Source: Bradyrhizobium barranii subsp. barranii
GTDB lineage: Bacteria; Pseudomonadota; Alphaproteobacteria; Rhizobiales; Xanthobacteraceae
NCBI RefSeq assembly: GCF_017565645.3
Contig: NZ_CP086136.1
Coordinates: forward strand, 9,779,501-9,843,500
Reading direction: 5' to 3'
DNA length: 64,000 bases
The notes beneath the pieces were generated by a model. That model had not been told where the DNA came from, did not search any database, and was given only the letters and a program-made list of their open reading frames with translations. The translations under genes and the position numbers were made by a program. This document shows, one piece after another, positions 43,372 to 52,709 of this stretch (positions are counted from its first letter, which is position 1; each line of letters begins with the position of its first letter).

Positions 43372-44817
43372 ATGGACCATACCTTGGACCGCCCCTTGGC
43401 GAGCGCGCCACTCCCGGCGCTGAAGGATGCCTTCGAGGCCATGGTTGCGCGGGCGCGCGCCGAGCCTGCACCTGACCTGGCCGAGCGGCTCGACCGGCTG
43501 GCGCGGCTGCGCACTGTCGTCGCCGACAACGAGGAGCGTTTCCGGCAGGCGATCTCGGCCGATTTCGGCCACCGCTCGGCCGTCGAGACCACCATCGCCG
43601 AGACGATGCTGGTGTTCTCCGAGATCCGGCATGCGACCAAGCACCTGAAGAGCTGGATGGCGCCGCAGCGCGTGGCCACCGCGCTGCAATTCCTGCCGGC
43701 GCGCAACCGCCTAATCCCGCAGCCGCTCGGCGTGGTCGGCATCATCGCGCCCTGGAATTATCCGCTCCAGCTCACGCTTGCGCCCGCGATCGGCGCGATC
43801 GCCGCCGGCAACCGGGTCATCATCAAGCCAAGCGAACTCTCGCCGCACTTCTCAGTGCTGCTGAAGGAGACGGTGGCGCAAAAGTTCGATGCCACCGAGC
43901 TACTCGTCACCGGCATCGAGGACGAGATCGCAAAAGCCTTCGCGAGCCTGCCGTTCGACCATCTCGTCTTCACCGGCTCGACCCGGGTCGGTCGGCTGGT
44001 CGCGGAGGCCGCCGGGCGCAATCTCACGCCCGTAACGCTCGAGCTCGGCGGCAAGTCGCCGGCGATCATCGACGCCTCCGCCGATCTCGAGGAGGCGGCC
44101 GAGCGCATCGCCTACGGAAAGCTGCTCAATGCCGGGCAGACCTGCATCGCGCCGGACTATGTGCTGGTGCCTGAGCGCTCGTTGCAGGCCTTCGCCGAAA
44201 AAGTGCGCGCGCAGATGCGGCGCATGTTCGGCACCGATCCCGCCAACAAGGACTACACCTCCGTCATCTCCGACCGGCACTATGCGCGGCTTGAAGGACT
44301 CGTGGCAGATGCTGCGCAGCGCGGCGCAAAAATCCTGCAACCGGCGAAAGCGGACGATCCGAACTGGAAAGCACACCGCAAATTCCCGCCGACACTGATC
44401 GTCGGCGCGACCGAGGCGATGGCGGCGATGCAGGAGGAGATTTTCGGCCCCGTTTTGCCGGTGCTGGGCTATCGCGATCCGGCGGAGGCGATCGCTTTCG
44501 TCAACGCCCGCGACCGGCCGCTCGCGCTCTACTGGTTCGGCAAGGATCGCGCCGCCCGCGACGAGGTGCTGTCGCGCACGATCTCCGGCGGCGTCACCGT
44601 CAACGACTGCCTGTTCCACTTCGCGCAAGCCAACCAGCCGATGGGCGGCGTCGGCGCATCCGGCACCGGCGCCTATCACGGCGAATGGGGTTTTCGCACG
44701 TTCAGCAAACTGAAGCCGGTGTTTTATCGCTCCAAGTTCAACCGCCTCGCCGACCTCTATCCGCCCTATGGCGGCAAGATCGCGCGGCTGGAGAAGTTGA
44801 TGCGGTTCATGTCGTAG
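43372..44817 (+). CDS. coniferyl-aldehyde dehydrogenase-like aldehyde dehydrogenase
   Basis: 481 residues of the ALDH superfamily: IAPWNYPLQLTLAPAIGAIA, GSTRVGRLVAEAAGRNLTPV, catalytic Glu in LELGGKSP, and nucleophile Cys in NAGQTCIAPDYVL. The long variant with GVTVNDCLFHFAQANQPMGG fits the CalB branch that oxidises coniferyl and related aldehydes. ATG 43372 has GGGGAG upstream; the frame is open far upstream without homology. It is the first gene right of tRNA-fMet. Confidence 0.88.
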   Translation: MDHTLDRPLASAPLPALKDAFEAMVARARAEPAPDLAERLDRLARLRTVVADNEERFRQAISADFGHRSAVETTIAETMLVFSEIRHATKHLKSWMAPQRVATALQFLPARNRLIPQPLGVVGIIAPWNYPLQLTLAPAIGAIAAGNRVIIKPSELSPHFSVLLKETVAQKFDATELLVTGIEDEIAKAFASLPFDHLVFTGSTRVGRLVAEAAGRNLTPVTLELGGKSPAIIDASADLEEAAERIAYGKLLNAGQTCIAPDYVLVPERSLQAFAEKVRAQMRRMFGTDPANKDYTSVISDRHYARLEGLVADAAQRGAKILQPAKADDPNWKAHRKFPPTLIVGATEAMAAMQEEIFGPVLPVLGYRDPAEAIAFVNARDRPLALYWFGKDRAARDEVLSRTISGGVTVNDCLFHFAQANQPMGGVGASGTGAYHGEWGFRTFSKLKPVFYRSKFNRLADLYPPYGGKIARLEKLMRFMS

Positions 44818-44825
44818 CTTTCAAT

Positions 44826-44938
44826 CATTGCGAGCCAACGGGTCCGCGCGAAGCGCGGCCCGATGACAGGCTCCGCGAAGCAATCCAGACTGTCTCCGCG
44901 GCGGGCTTCTGGATTGCTTCGCTACGCTCGCAATGACG
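44826..44938. repeat. intergenic palindromic repeat, CATTGCGAG family, copy 1
   Basis: Ends CATTGCGAG and CTCGCAATG, with inner GAAGCAATCCAGA and CTGGATTGCTTC, form a long imperfect hairpin. Related copies lie at 52588 and 59442. This copy carries an extra GC-rich insert in the left arm. Confidence 0.8.
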
Positions 44939-44967
44939 AGAAGAAAATGCAGAGGGGGGACATATCA

Positions 44968-46560
44968 GTGACTGACACATTCGACTTCGTCGTCGTGGGC
45001 GCGGGCTCCGGCGGCTGCGCGGTAGCGGGGCGGCTGTCGGAGGATGCGGCGACGTCCGTGGCGCTGCTCGACGCCGGCGGGCGGAACGACAATTGGCGGA
45101 TCACCACGCCATTCGGGCTCGCTTTGCCATACAGCGCGGCCAACTGGGCTTTCGATACCGTGCCGCAGAAGGGATTGAACGGCCGCATCGGCTATCAACC
45201 GCGCGGCAAGGGCCTCGGCGGCTCCTCGGCGATCAACGCGATGGTCTACATCCGCGGCCACAAATGGGACTACGACCACTGGGCCTCGCTCGGCAATGCC
45301 GGCTGGTTGTACGCCGACGGGCTGCCCTATTTCAAGCGCTCGGAGAACAATTCCGATTTCGACGGCGACTATCATGGCAAGGGCGGCCCGCTGCATGTCA
45401 ACGGGCTGCGCTCGCACAATCCGATCCATGACGTCTTCCACCAGGCCGCGCGCGAGGCACAGTTCCGCATCCGCGAGGACTTCAACGGCGAGGACCATGA
45501 AGGGCTCGGCAGCTACCAGGTGACGCAGCACCATGGCGAGCGCTGGAGCGCGGCACGCGCTTATCTGCATCCCCACATGGACAAGCGCGCGAATCTGCGC
45601 GTCGAGACGGGGGCGCAGGCCACGAAAATCCTGTTCGATAGCGGGCGCGCGGTCGGCATCGAATATGTGCAGGGCAAGCAGACCAAGCAGCTGCGCGCCC
45701 GCCGCGAGGTGATCCTCGCCGGCGGCGCCTTCCAGTCGCCGCAGCTATTGATGCTGTCGGGCATCGGCGATGGCGATGCGCTTCGCGCGCACGGCATTGG
45801 CGTCGTGGATCATTTGCCGGGCGTCGGGCGCAATCTGCAGGACCATCCGGATTTCGTGTTCGTCTACGCCTCCGACTATCCGCACTTCGTTCATTCGTCG
45901 CTCGGCCGGTTGCCATCCCTGCTCCGCGCCATCCAGCAGTATCGCCGCGAGCGACGCGGCCTGATGACCACCAATTTCGCCGAATGTGGCGGCTTCCTGA
46001 AGACCAGGCCCGACCTCGCGGTGCCAGACATCCAGCTGCACTTCGTCATCGCGATGCTCGACGACCACGGCCGCAAGAAGCACAAGGAGGCGGGCTTCTC
46101 GTGCCATGTCTGCCTGCTCAGACCGAAGAGCCGCGGCAGCGTCTGGCTGAAGAGCGCCGATCCGCTCGCTGCACCCATGATCGATCCGAACTTTCTGGGC
46201 GAGGCGGAAGATCTCGAGTCGATGGTCGCGGGCTTCAAGACCACGCGGCGGCTGATGGAGACGCCCGCGCTGCGCGCGTTGCGGAAGAAGGACATGTTCA
46301 CGTCGGATGTGAGAACGGACGACGACATCCGCGCCATCCTGCGCAATCGCGTCGACACCGTCTATCACCCCGTCGGCAGCTGCAAGATGGGCACCGATGC
46401 GATGTCGGTGGTCGATCCGAAGCTGAAGGTGCACGGCATCGAGGGCCTGCGCGTCGTCGACGCCTCGATCATGCCGACGCTGATCGGTGGCAACACCAAC
46501 GCGCCGACCATCATGATCGGGGAGAAGGCGGCGGATATGATCAGGGTGGAGGCGAGGTAG
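44968..46560 (+). CDS. GMC-family oxidoreductase (choline dehydrogenase-like)
   Basis: 530 residues: FAD-binding VVVGAGSGGCAVAGRL near the start, GLGGSSAINAMVYIRGHKWD (GMC signature 1), AGGAFQSPQLLMLSGIG (signature 2), and active-site His in YHPVGSCKMG with the second in GGNTNAPTIM. It oxidises alcohols to aldehydes with FAD. The GTG at 44968 has GAGGGGGGA upstream; an ATG at 44947 is in frame. Lying after an aldehyde dehydrogenase, it may feed that enzyme. Confidence 0.92.
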   Translation: MTDTFDFVVVGAGSGGCAVAGRLSEDAATSVALLDAGGRNDNWRITTPFGLALPYSAANWAFDTVPQKGLNGRIGYQPRGKGLGGSSAINAMVYIRGHKWDYDHWASLGNAGWLYADGLPYFKRSENNSDFDGDYHGKGGPLHVNGLRSHNPIHDVFHQAAREAQFRIREDFNGEDHEGLGSYQVTQHHGERWSAARAYLHPHMDKRANLRVETGAQATKILFDSGRAVGIEYVQGKQTKQLRARREVILAGGAFQSPQLLMLSGIGDGDALRAHGIGVVDHLPGVGRNLQDHPDFVFVYASDYPHFVHSSLGRLPSLLRAIQQYRRERRGLMTTNFAECGGFLKTRPDLAVPDIQLHFVIAMLDDHGRKKHKEAGFSCHVCLLRPKSRGSVWLKSADPLAAPMIDPNFLGEAEDLESMVAGFKTTRRLMETPALRALRKKDMFTSDVRTDDDIRAILRNRVDTVYHPVGSCKMGTDAMSVVDPKLKVHGIEGLRVVDASIMPTLIGGNTNAPTIMIGEKAADMIRVEAR

Positions 46561-46585
46561 CGCGAAGCCGCCGCCTTACATTCAG

Positions 46586-46721
46586 CTGTCGTCCCCGCGA
46601 ACGCGGGGACCCATAACCGCAGGGAGATGTTGTGGGGCGAGATAGTAACTCCGAATCTTTGCCAAACCTCTCCCTGGGGTTATGGGTCCCGGATCTGCGC
46701 TTCGCTTGTCCGGGACGACAG
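46586..46721. repeat. intergenic repeat, CTGTCGTCCC family
   Basis: Ends CTGTCGTCCC and GGGACGACAG, with nested arms GGGACCCATAACC and GGTTATGGGTCCC. It is a single copy in the window and lies between the GMC gene and the interrupted SDR. Confidence 0.75.
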
Positions 46722-46727
46722 CGGTGG

Positions 46728-47491
46728 TTAGTTCAACAAGAACCCGCCATCCACCGTCACCACACTCCCCGTCATGTACCGCGACGCCCGTGACGCCAGC
46801 AGCAGGATCGCGCCATCGAGATCGGACTCGGCGCCGACGCGGCGCTGCGGGATGCGCTTGGTCAGGCGTTCGCCCGGCGGGGTGGACCAGAAGGCGTGAT
46901 TCATTTCCGTGTCGATATAGCCGGGCGCCAGCGCGTTGATGCGGATGTTCTGGCCCGCGAGCTCCAGCGCCATCGCCCTGGTCGCCTGGAGGATGCCGGC
47001 CTTGGAGATCGCATAGGGCGACACCGCCTTCAGCACGCCGGTGCCGAGCACGGAAGCGATGTTGACGATGTTGCCTTCCTGCTTGCGCGCGATCATGCGG
47101 CGCGCGACTTCGGTCGCGAGGAAATAGGCGCCTTTCAAATTGGCGCCGATCACGGCGTCCCAATCGGATTCGGTCTGTTCGGTCGCGAGCTTCTCGATGG
47201 CGATGCCGGCATTGTTGATCAGCACCGTGATCGGACCGAGCGCGGCTTCCGTGGCATCCACAGCCTTGGCGATCGATGGCATGTCAGTGACGTCGAGTGC
47301 GACCGCGGCAGCGCGGCCGCCCTTGCCGCGGATCTCCTCCTCCAGGCTCTTCAGCTAGTCGGTCTGCCGCGCCGCGAGCGCGACGGCCGCGCCATGGGCC
47401 GCGAGGACCCGGGCAAATTGCCGCCCCAGCCCCTGGCTCGCGCCCGTCACAAGGATGGTTTCTTGACTGACGTCGAATAAGTCTGACATGA
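46728..47491 (-). pseudogene. SDR-family oxidoreductase interrupted by an in-frame stop
   Basis: The full frame would be about 254 residues: MSDLFDVSQETILVTGASQG, GLGRQFARVLAAHGAAVALA, then RQTD, a TAG at 47355-47357, and LKSLEEEIRGKGG. After the stop come NNAG, YAISK and VTVDGGFLLN. All SDR motifs are otherwise intact. A single change (for example AAG to TAG) would explain the stop. AAGG precedes ATG 47491. An internal ATG at 47282 would give only the C-terminal 184 residues without the cofactor motif. Confidence 0.75.
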
Positions 47492-47627
47492 CGCTTGCCT
47501 TGAGTGTTTTCCCTGAGCTTTGGAGCCACCAATACAGACGATTTTAACGATCTGAAACCGGAATGATCGGTCCGGCGTTCATTCGTTCCATCGACGCAAG
47601 CGTTCCATCGAGGCAGGCCTGACGCTC

Positions 47628-48140
47628 ATGAACAGTTTCGATCTCGCGGTCTATACGGCACTCGCCGTCGCGATCGGCTTCGGTTTCAGGACTGGCCTGC
47701 TCGGCAGCGCCATGACCATCCTCGCCTATCTCCTGGCCGCTCCCATCGCCGTCGCGCTGATGCCGCTGATCGTGCCGCAGGTCGCGACCAATCCGAACGC
47801 GCCGCTGCTGCAAAACTGGATCTGGTTCTTCGGCATCTTCGTGGTCGTCGGCATGCTCCTTGGTTATATCGGCCGCCTCGCACTGAACGACACGATACGC
47901 GAAGCCGGGATCGGCGACCGGCTCGCCGGCGCCGCACTCGGCGCCGTCAGGGTCGGCCTCGTCGCCACCACGCTGGTGCTGGTGTTCGACCAGATCGTGC
48001 CGGCCAACCGGCAGCCACCGTTCCTCGCCGGTTCGCATCTGCGGCCGTTGTTCTCGGCGGCCGGCAAGATGGGCTTCAAGACATTGCCGCCGGAGGCCGC
48101 GGCCGCGATCGACCGCCTCAAGCAGGAACGGCGTATCTAG
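47628..48140 (+). CDS. CvpA-family membrane protein
   Basis: 170 residues with four predicted membrane helices (FDLAVYTALAVAIGFGFRTG, LLGSAMTILAYLLAAPIAVA, NWIWFFGIFVVVGMLLGYIG and AALGAVRVGLVATTLVLVF). This matches the CvpA layout, in which the loop before the last helix binds at the membrane. CvpA affects envelope homeostasis and colicin V production; the exact role is unclear. It is divergent from the interrupted SDR. Confidence 0.78.
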   Translation: MNSFDLAVYTALAVAIGFGFRTGLLGSAMTILAYLLAAPIAVALMPLIVPQVATNPNAPLLQNWIWFFGIFVVVGMLLGYIGRLALNDTIREAGIGDRLAGAALGAVRVGLVATTLVLVFDQIVPANRQPPFLAGSHLRPLFSAAGKMGFKTLPPEAAAAIDRLKQERRI

Positions 48141-48152
48141 CTTATTGTCTGG

Positions 48153-48197
48153 GCATGATCTTTTCGGAAGACCGCGGCACACTTTTCCGGATCATGC
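48153..48197. repeat. short palindromic repeat GCATGATC...GATCATGC
   Basis: Arms GCATGATCTTTTCGGAA and TTTTCCGGATCATGC flank a short loop, 13 nt after the CvpA stop. It is a hairpin of a type common in Bradyrhizobium intergenic DNA and may act as a terminator. Confidence 0.6.
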
Positions 48198-48324
48198 CCG
48201 CACATTTGCATCGCCGCGCGACCGCGCCATGCATTTTGACGCGGCCCCCTCCCTTATCAGCGGCGCCATGATTGGCTAGAGTGCGGCCCGTCCAAAACCT
48301 GCCTGACATTACGGGAGTGAAACA

Positions 48325-49107
48325 GTGGATCTTGGGATCAAAGGTCGCCGCGCCATCGTCTGCGCATCCAGCAAGGGCCTTGGCCGCGCCTGCGCCATCT
48401 CGCTGGCGGAAGCCGGCGTTGACGTCACGCTGACCGCGCGCGGCGCCGAAGCCCTGAAGAAGACGGCCGACGACATCCGCAAAGCCTATCCGGGCGTGAA
48501 GGTCACCGAGATCGTCGGCGACATCACGACGCCTGCGGGCCGCGAGGCCGTGCTGAAGGCCTGCCCCGAGCCGGATATCCTCATCAACAATGCCGGCGGC
48601 CCGCCGCCCGGCGATTTCCGCAACTGGACCCGCGACGACTGGATCAAGGCGATCGACGCCAACATGCTCACGCCCATCGAGCTGATCAAGTCGACCGTCG
48701 ACGGCATGATGGCGCGCAAGTTCGGCCGCATCGTCAACATCACCTCGGCGGCGGTGAAGGCGCCGATCGACATCCTCGGTCTCTCCAACGGCGCGCGCGC
48801 CGGCCTCACCGGCTTCATCGCCGGCCTGTCGCGCAAGACCGTGATCAACAACGTCACCATCAACGGCCTGTTGCCGGGTCCGTTCGAGACCGACCGCCTG
48901 ACCGGCACCGCGAAGGCCGAGGCCGACAAGCGCGGCACGAAGCCGGAGCAGATCCTGGCCGAGCGAGCAAAACTCAACCCGGCCGGCCGCTTCGGCCAGC
49001 CTGACGAGTTCGGCTATGCCTGCGCCTTCCTCTGCGGCGCCAAGGCCGGCTTCATCACGGGCCAGAATATCTTGCTCGACGGCGGCGCCTTCCCCGGAAC
49101 GCTGTGA
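48325..49107 (+). CDS. SDR-family oxidoreductase lacking the catalytic tyrosine
   Basis: 260 residues with ASSKGLGRACAISLAEAG (cofactor loop), NNAGGPPPGDF and GLLPGPFETDRL. Where SDRs have YxxxK this protein reads L-S-N-G-A-R, so both Tyr and Lys are replaced. This pattern recurs in a 3-oxoacyl-ACP-reductase-like subfamily as I recall it. The start is GTG 48325 with GGGAG upstream. Its stop overlaps the GTG of the quinone reductase gene (GTGA). Confidence 0.85.
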   Translation: MDLGIKGRRAIVCASSKGLGRACAISLAEAGVDVTLTARGAEALKKTADDIRKAYPGVKVTEIVGDITTPAGREAVLKACPEPDILINNAGGPPPGDFRNWTRDDWIKAIDANMLTPIELIKSTVDGMMARKFGRIVNITSAAVKAPIDILGLSNGARAGLTGFIAGLSRKTVINNVTINGLLPGPFETDRLTGTAKAEADKRGTKPEQILAERAKLNPAGRFGQPDEFGYACAFLCGAKAGFITGQNILLDGGAFPGTL

Positions 49108-50093
49108 GAGCAGTCTGGTACGAGCAAACTGGACCGGCGGCGGATGTCCTCACCTATGGTGAGATGGCGACGCCGGTCGCTGGCCCAGGCGAAGTTCGCA
49201 TTCGCCTGGAGGCCTCCGGCGTCAATCCGGCCGATGTCGGCCGGCGCGGCGGCAGCTATCGCGCGATTGAATTTTCGCGCGTCATTCCGAACAGCGACGG
49301 CGCGGGTTTCGTCGACCAGATCGGCGACGGCGTAACGCGCTTCAGGGTCGGCGACCGGGTCTGGCTGTTCAACGGCCAGCGCAACGGCCGCGCCTTCGGC
49401 ACGGCGGCCGAATATATCGCGCTCGCCGAGCAGCTGGTGACGCCGCTGCCGGATCATCTTTCCTTTGCGGAGGGCGCAACGCTCGGCATCCCCGCGATGA
49501 CCGCATGGTGCAGCCTGTTTGCGGATGGGCCGATCGTCGGCAAGACCGTGCTCGTCACCGGCGGCGCCGGCGCGGTTGGCCATTATGCCGTGCAGCTCGC
49601 CAAATGGGGCGGCGCGCAGGTGATCGCGACAGTCAGCTCGGCGATGAAGGGCGAGCAGGCCCGGCGCGCGGGCGCCGATCTCGTGGTCAATTACAGGGAC
49701 GAGGACGTCGTCGCCAAGGCGATGGCGTTCACCGGCGGACGTGGTGTCGATCGCGTGGTCGATGTCGATTTCGGCGGCAACATCGCGACGACGTTGAAGC
49801 TGATGGCGCTCAATTCGACGATCGCCGTCTACGCCACCAACGGCAACCGCACACCCACGGTGCCGATGCGCGAACTGATGGAGAAGTGCATCACGCTCCG
49901 CTCGCTCGTCTTGTTCGCGCTACCGCCCGCGCTGCTTGCGGCGGCGCAGGCCGATATCACGAAATGGCTGGCGGCAGGGCCGCGCATTCACAACGTCGCG
50001 GCGCAGTTCGCGCTATCGGATACCGCGCAGGCGCATCTCGCCGTCGAGAAGGGTGACAAGCTCGGCACCGTGATCGTCGACTGCGCGCGGTGA
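49104..50093 (+). CDS. NADPH:quinone reductase-like MDR protein
   Basis: 329 residues: RAVWYEQTGPAADVLTYGEM, ASGVNPADVGRRGGSY, and the nucleotide loop VLVTGGAGAVGHYAVQLAKW. No zinc ligands are present, as in the zeta-crystallin/QOR branch that transfers electrons from NADPH to quinones. GTG start 49104 overlaps the SDR stop, so the pair is translationally coupled. Confidence 0.9.
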   Translation: MRAVWYEQTGPAADVLTYGEMATPVAGPGEVRIRLEASGVNPADVGRRGGSYRAIEFSRVIPNSDGAGFVDQIGDGVTRFRVGDRVWLFNGQRNGRAFGTAAEYIALAEQLVTPLPDHLSFAEGATLGIPAMTAWCSLFADGPIVGKTVLVTGGAGAVGHYAVQLAKWGGAQVIATVSSAMKGEQARRAGADLVVNYRDEDVVAKAMAFTGGRGVDRVVDVDFGGNIATTLKLMALNSTIAVYATNGNRTPTVPMRELMEKCITLRSLVLFALPPALLAAAQADITKWLAAGPRIHNVAAQFALSDTAQAHLAVEKGDKLGTVIVDCAR

Positions 50094-50097
50094 CGAC

Positions 50098-50529
50098 TTA
50101 CGAAACCGGCGTAGTCCGCTCGTCGGTCCAGTCGATGCCAAGCTCGTCCATGCCGTCGGCAAGCAGATCGCCCAGCATCGGCTCGCCCAGCAGATATTGC
50201 ACCGTTTCGCGACGCGGGTTCTTGTATTCACCGCGCGCCTCGGCGGCGCGGGCACGCAGATCGTCCCACTCCTCCACTTCGCCATCGCCGCGGCCGAGCC
50301 ACATCATCGTGACGAGATCGAGCTGCTCGTCCTCGTTCAGCGCGCGGATGAAACCGGAGAGCTCGGCTGCGACCGGGTCGGAATTCGTGTCCTCGAGCAC
50401 GTCGATCTCGTCATCATCAGAGGGATTGGAGCCCGAGTCAGGGTCGGACGCTGCCTCCTTGACGTCGAATTCGCGGGCCTTCTCGATGATGAAGGCGACC
50501 TTCTCGGCGGAAATAGCAAGCTCTGGCAT
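50098..50529 (-). CDS. DUF3775 family protein
   Basis: 143 residues, very acidic in the middle (DPDSGSNPSDDDEIDVLEDT), then FIRALNEDEQLDLVTMMWLG and PRRETVQYLLGEPMLGDLLA, the DUF3775 core. The function is unknown; no signal, membrane or cysteine features. It converges on the quinone reductase (4 nt) and is divergent from the MBL gene at 50651. Long overlapping minus frames upstream are spurious. Confidence 0.82.
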   Translation of the reverse strand: MPELAISAEKVAFIIEKAREFDVKEAASDPDSGSNPSDDDEIDVLEDTNSDPVAAELSGFIRALNEDEQLDLVTMMWLGRGDGEVEEWDDLRARAAEARGEYKNPRRETVQYLLGEPMLGDLLADGMDELGIDWTDERTTPVS

Positions 50530-50650
50530 CGTCGCTCTCTCTGGCTGTCTCGGGGTTCCCCCGATAACGCAACATCGCGACAGATGATCCATTGCGTTCG
50601 ACGGCGGAAGGCCGCATCTTTCGCGAAAGCAAGAAAATTGGGATCGCCGC

Positions 50651-51502
50651 ATGCCGTGGACCGTGGGCAAGGTCAAAATCACCAAGATCGTGGAAATGGA
50701 GACGGTCGGCTCGACCCGCTTCATCCTGCCGGCCGCGACCAATGACGAGATCCAGAAGCTGCCTTGGCTGATCCCGCATTTCGCCACCGAGGAGGGCCGG
50801 CTGAAAATGTCGATCCACTCGCTGGTGGTGGAGACGCCGACGCGCCGCATCGTGGTCGACACTGGCCTTGGCAACGACAAGCAGGGCCGCGGTGTCCCGG
50901 TCTGGAATAACCGCAGCACGCCGTTTCTGGAGACCATGACGGAAGCGGGCTTTCCCCCTGACAGCATCGACACCGTGCTGTGCACGCATTTGCATGTCGA
51001 CCATGTCGGCTGGAATACAAAGCTCGTCGATGGCAAGTGGGTGCCGACTTTCGCCAGGGCGCGCTACCTGTTCGGCAAGACCGAGTATGAATATTGGCGC
51101 GACTATACGGCCGAGCCGGACAAGGTCGCGGTGTTCAACGATTCCGTGAAGCCGGTCGTCGATGCGGGCCTGGCCGAGTTGATCCCGAGCGATCACCGGC
51201 TCTGCGAGGAGATCAGCGTGATCCCGACCCCCGGCCACAGCCCCGGGCATATGAGCGTCCTGATCGAGTCCGGCGGCGAACAAGGGCTGCTCAGCGGCGA
51301 CGTCGCCCATCACCCCTGCCAGATGGCGCATCTCGACTGGTGCTCGGTCGTCGACACCGATACCGCCCAATCGGCCGCGTCGCGGCACAAGGTGTTCTCG
51401 CGCTTTGCCGATACCCCGACGCTGGTGATCGGCGGCCATTTCTCGGCCGGCCACATCAAGCGGGACGGGGATGCGTTCAAATTTGTGGCGCTGCAATCGT
51501 AG
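50651..51502 (+). CDS. metallo-beta-lactamase-fold hydrolase, paralogue 1
   Basis: 283 residues with the full metal motif HLHVDH (113-118), later ligands in TPGHSPGHMSV and LLSGDVAHH, and the final His in VIGGHFSAGHI. The family includes N-acyl homoserine lactonase-like and glyoxalase II-like enzymes; the substrate is undetermined. A paralogue with the same CTHLHVDHVGWNT stretch is at 54553. A repeat element follows immediately. Confidence 0.88.
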   Translation: MPWTVGKVKITKIVEMETVGSTRFILPAATNDEIQKLPWLIPHFATEEGRLKMSIHSLVVETPTRRIVVDTGLGNDKQGRGVPVWNNRSTPFLETMTEAGFPPDSIDTVLCTHLHVDHVGWNTKLVDGKWVPTFARARYLFGKTEYEYWRDYTAEPDKVAVFNDSVKPVVDAGLAELIPSDHRLCEEISVIPTPGHSPGHMSVLIESGGEQGLLSGDVAHHPCQMAHLDWCSVVDTDTAQSAASRHKVFSRFADTPTLVIGGHFSAGHIKRDGDAFKFVALQS

Positions 51503-51622
51503 GGTGGGCAAAGCCACCGGGTCGCGCGAATGCGCGCCCGATGACAGGCTCCGCGTGCCCACCATACCGGGCCATCAAAAAGAATTGGTGGGCACGGCGC
51601 TCCGCGCCTTTGCCCACCCTAC
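51499..51622. repeat. intergenic repeat, GTAGGGTGGGCAAAG family, copy 1
   Basis: Ends GTAGGGTGGGCAAAG and CTTTGCCCACCCTAC are perfect inverted repeats, with nested GTGCCCACC and GGTGGGCAC. The element overlaps the last bases of the MBL gene. A second, cut-off copy begins at 63917. Confidence 0.8.
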
Positions 51623-51726
51623 AAAGGAAGGGCTGCAATGCGCCCCACTTTGAGCGGTTGAATTTCCCGCCGCCCTGTTCCATGAAGCTATTTAACCGAT
51701 CGGTCCATCTCCAGGGAGAAACGAGA

Positions 51727-52569
51727 ATGAAGCTTGTTCGTTATGGCGAAAAGGGTGCGGAAAAGCCCGGCCTGATCGACAAATCCGGCCAATTGCGCGA
51801 CCTGTCGGCGCATGTGAAGGACCTGACCGGCGAGGCCTATTCGCCGGAATCCCTGAAGAAGCTGGCGGGCCTTGACCCGGCCTCCCTGCCCGCCGTCTCC
51901 GGCAAGCCGCGCTTCGGCGCGCCCGTCACCGGCATCTCGAAATTCGTCGCCATCGGCCTCAACTACAGCGACCACGCCAAGGAAACCGGCGCCGCGATCC
52001 CGACCGAGCCGATCATCTTCATGAAGGCCAACACGTCGCTGTCCGGCCCGAACGACGCGGTCGAGAAGCCGCGCGGCTCGACCAAGCTCGACTGGGAAGT
52101 CGAGATCGCCGCCATCATCGGCACCCGCGCCAAGTATGTCTCGGAAGCCGATGCGCTGAACTACGTCGCCGGCTATTGCGTCTGCAACGACGTCTCCGAG
52201 CGCGCCTTCCAGACCGAGCGCCTGGGTCAGTGGACCAAGGGCAAGTCACACGACACCTTCGGCCCGGTCGGCCCGTGGCTCGCCACCAAGGACGAGATCA
52301 AGGACGTGCAGAACCTGTCGATGTGGCTCGACGTCAACGGCCAGCGTCGCCAGACCGGCTCGACCCAGACCATGATCTTCTCCATGGCCAAATGCGTTTC
52401 GTACGTGTCGCAGTTCATGACCCTGCTGCCTGGCGACATCATCACCACCGGCACCCCGCCCGGCGTCGGTCTCGGCATGAAGCCGCCGACCTTTCTCAAT
52501 GTCGGCGATGTCGTCACGCTCGGCATCGAAGGCCTCGGCGAGCAGCGCCAGGAGATCGTGGCGGCGTAA
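51727..52569 (+). CDS. fumarylacetoacetate hydrolase family protein
   Basis: 280 residues: KFVAIGLNYSDHAKETGAAI, metal-binding residues in KLDWEVEIAAIIG, the GKSHDTFGPVGPWL stretch and TTGTPPGVGLGMKPP. The family cleaves C-C bonds of beta-diketo acids or isomerises and decarboxylates ring-cleavage products. The annotation as 2-hydroxyhepta-2,4-dienedioate isomerase or ureidoglycolate lyase is not decidable from sequence. GGGAG precedes ATG 51727. Confidence 0.9.
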   Translation: MKLVRYGEKGAEKPGLIDKSGQLRDLSAHVKDLTGEAYSPESLKKLAGLDPASLPAVSGKPRFGAPVTGISKFVAIGLNYSDHAKETGAAIPTEPIIFMKANTSLSGPNDAVEKPRGSTKLDWEVEIAAIIGTRAKYVSEADALNYVAGYCVCNDVSERAFQTERLGQWTKGKSHDTFGPVGPWLATKDEIKDVQNLSMWLDVNGQRRQTGSTQTMIFSMAKCVSYVSQFMTLLPGDIITTGTPPGVGLGMKPPTFLNVGDVVTLGIEGLGEQRQEIVAA

Positions 52570-52587
52570 GGCCTCCGCCCTCTCCCC

Positions 52588-52672
52588 GTCATTGCGAGGA
52601 GCGAAGCGACGAAGCAATCCAGACTATTTCCACGGAGACAGACTGGATTGCTTCGCTTCGCTCGCAATGACG
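52588..52672. repeat. intergenic palindromic repeat, CATTGCGAG family, copy 2
   Basis: GTCATTGCGAGGAGCGAAGC at the left end and GCTTCGCTCGCAATGAC at the right, with inner GAAGCAATCCAG/CTGGATTGCTTC, form a near-perfect long hairpin between the FAH and GST genes. Confidence 0.85.
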
Positions 52673-52709
52673 ATAACCAACTGCCGGTCACCGCGTAGGA
52701 CATTTCCCC

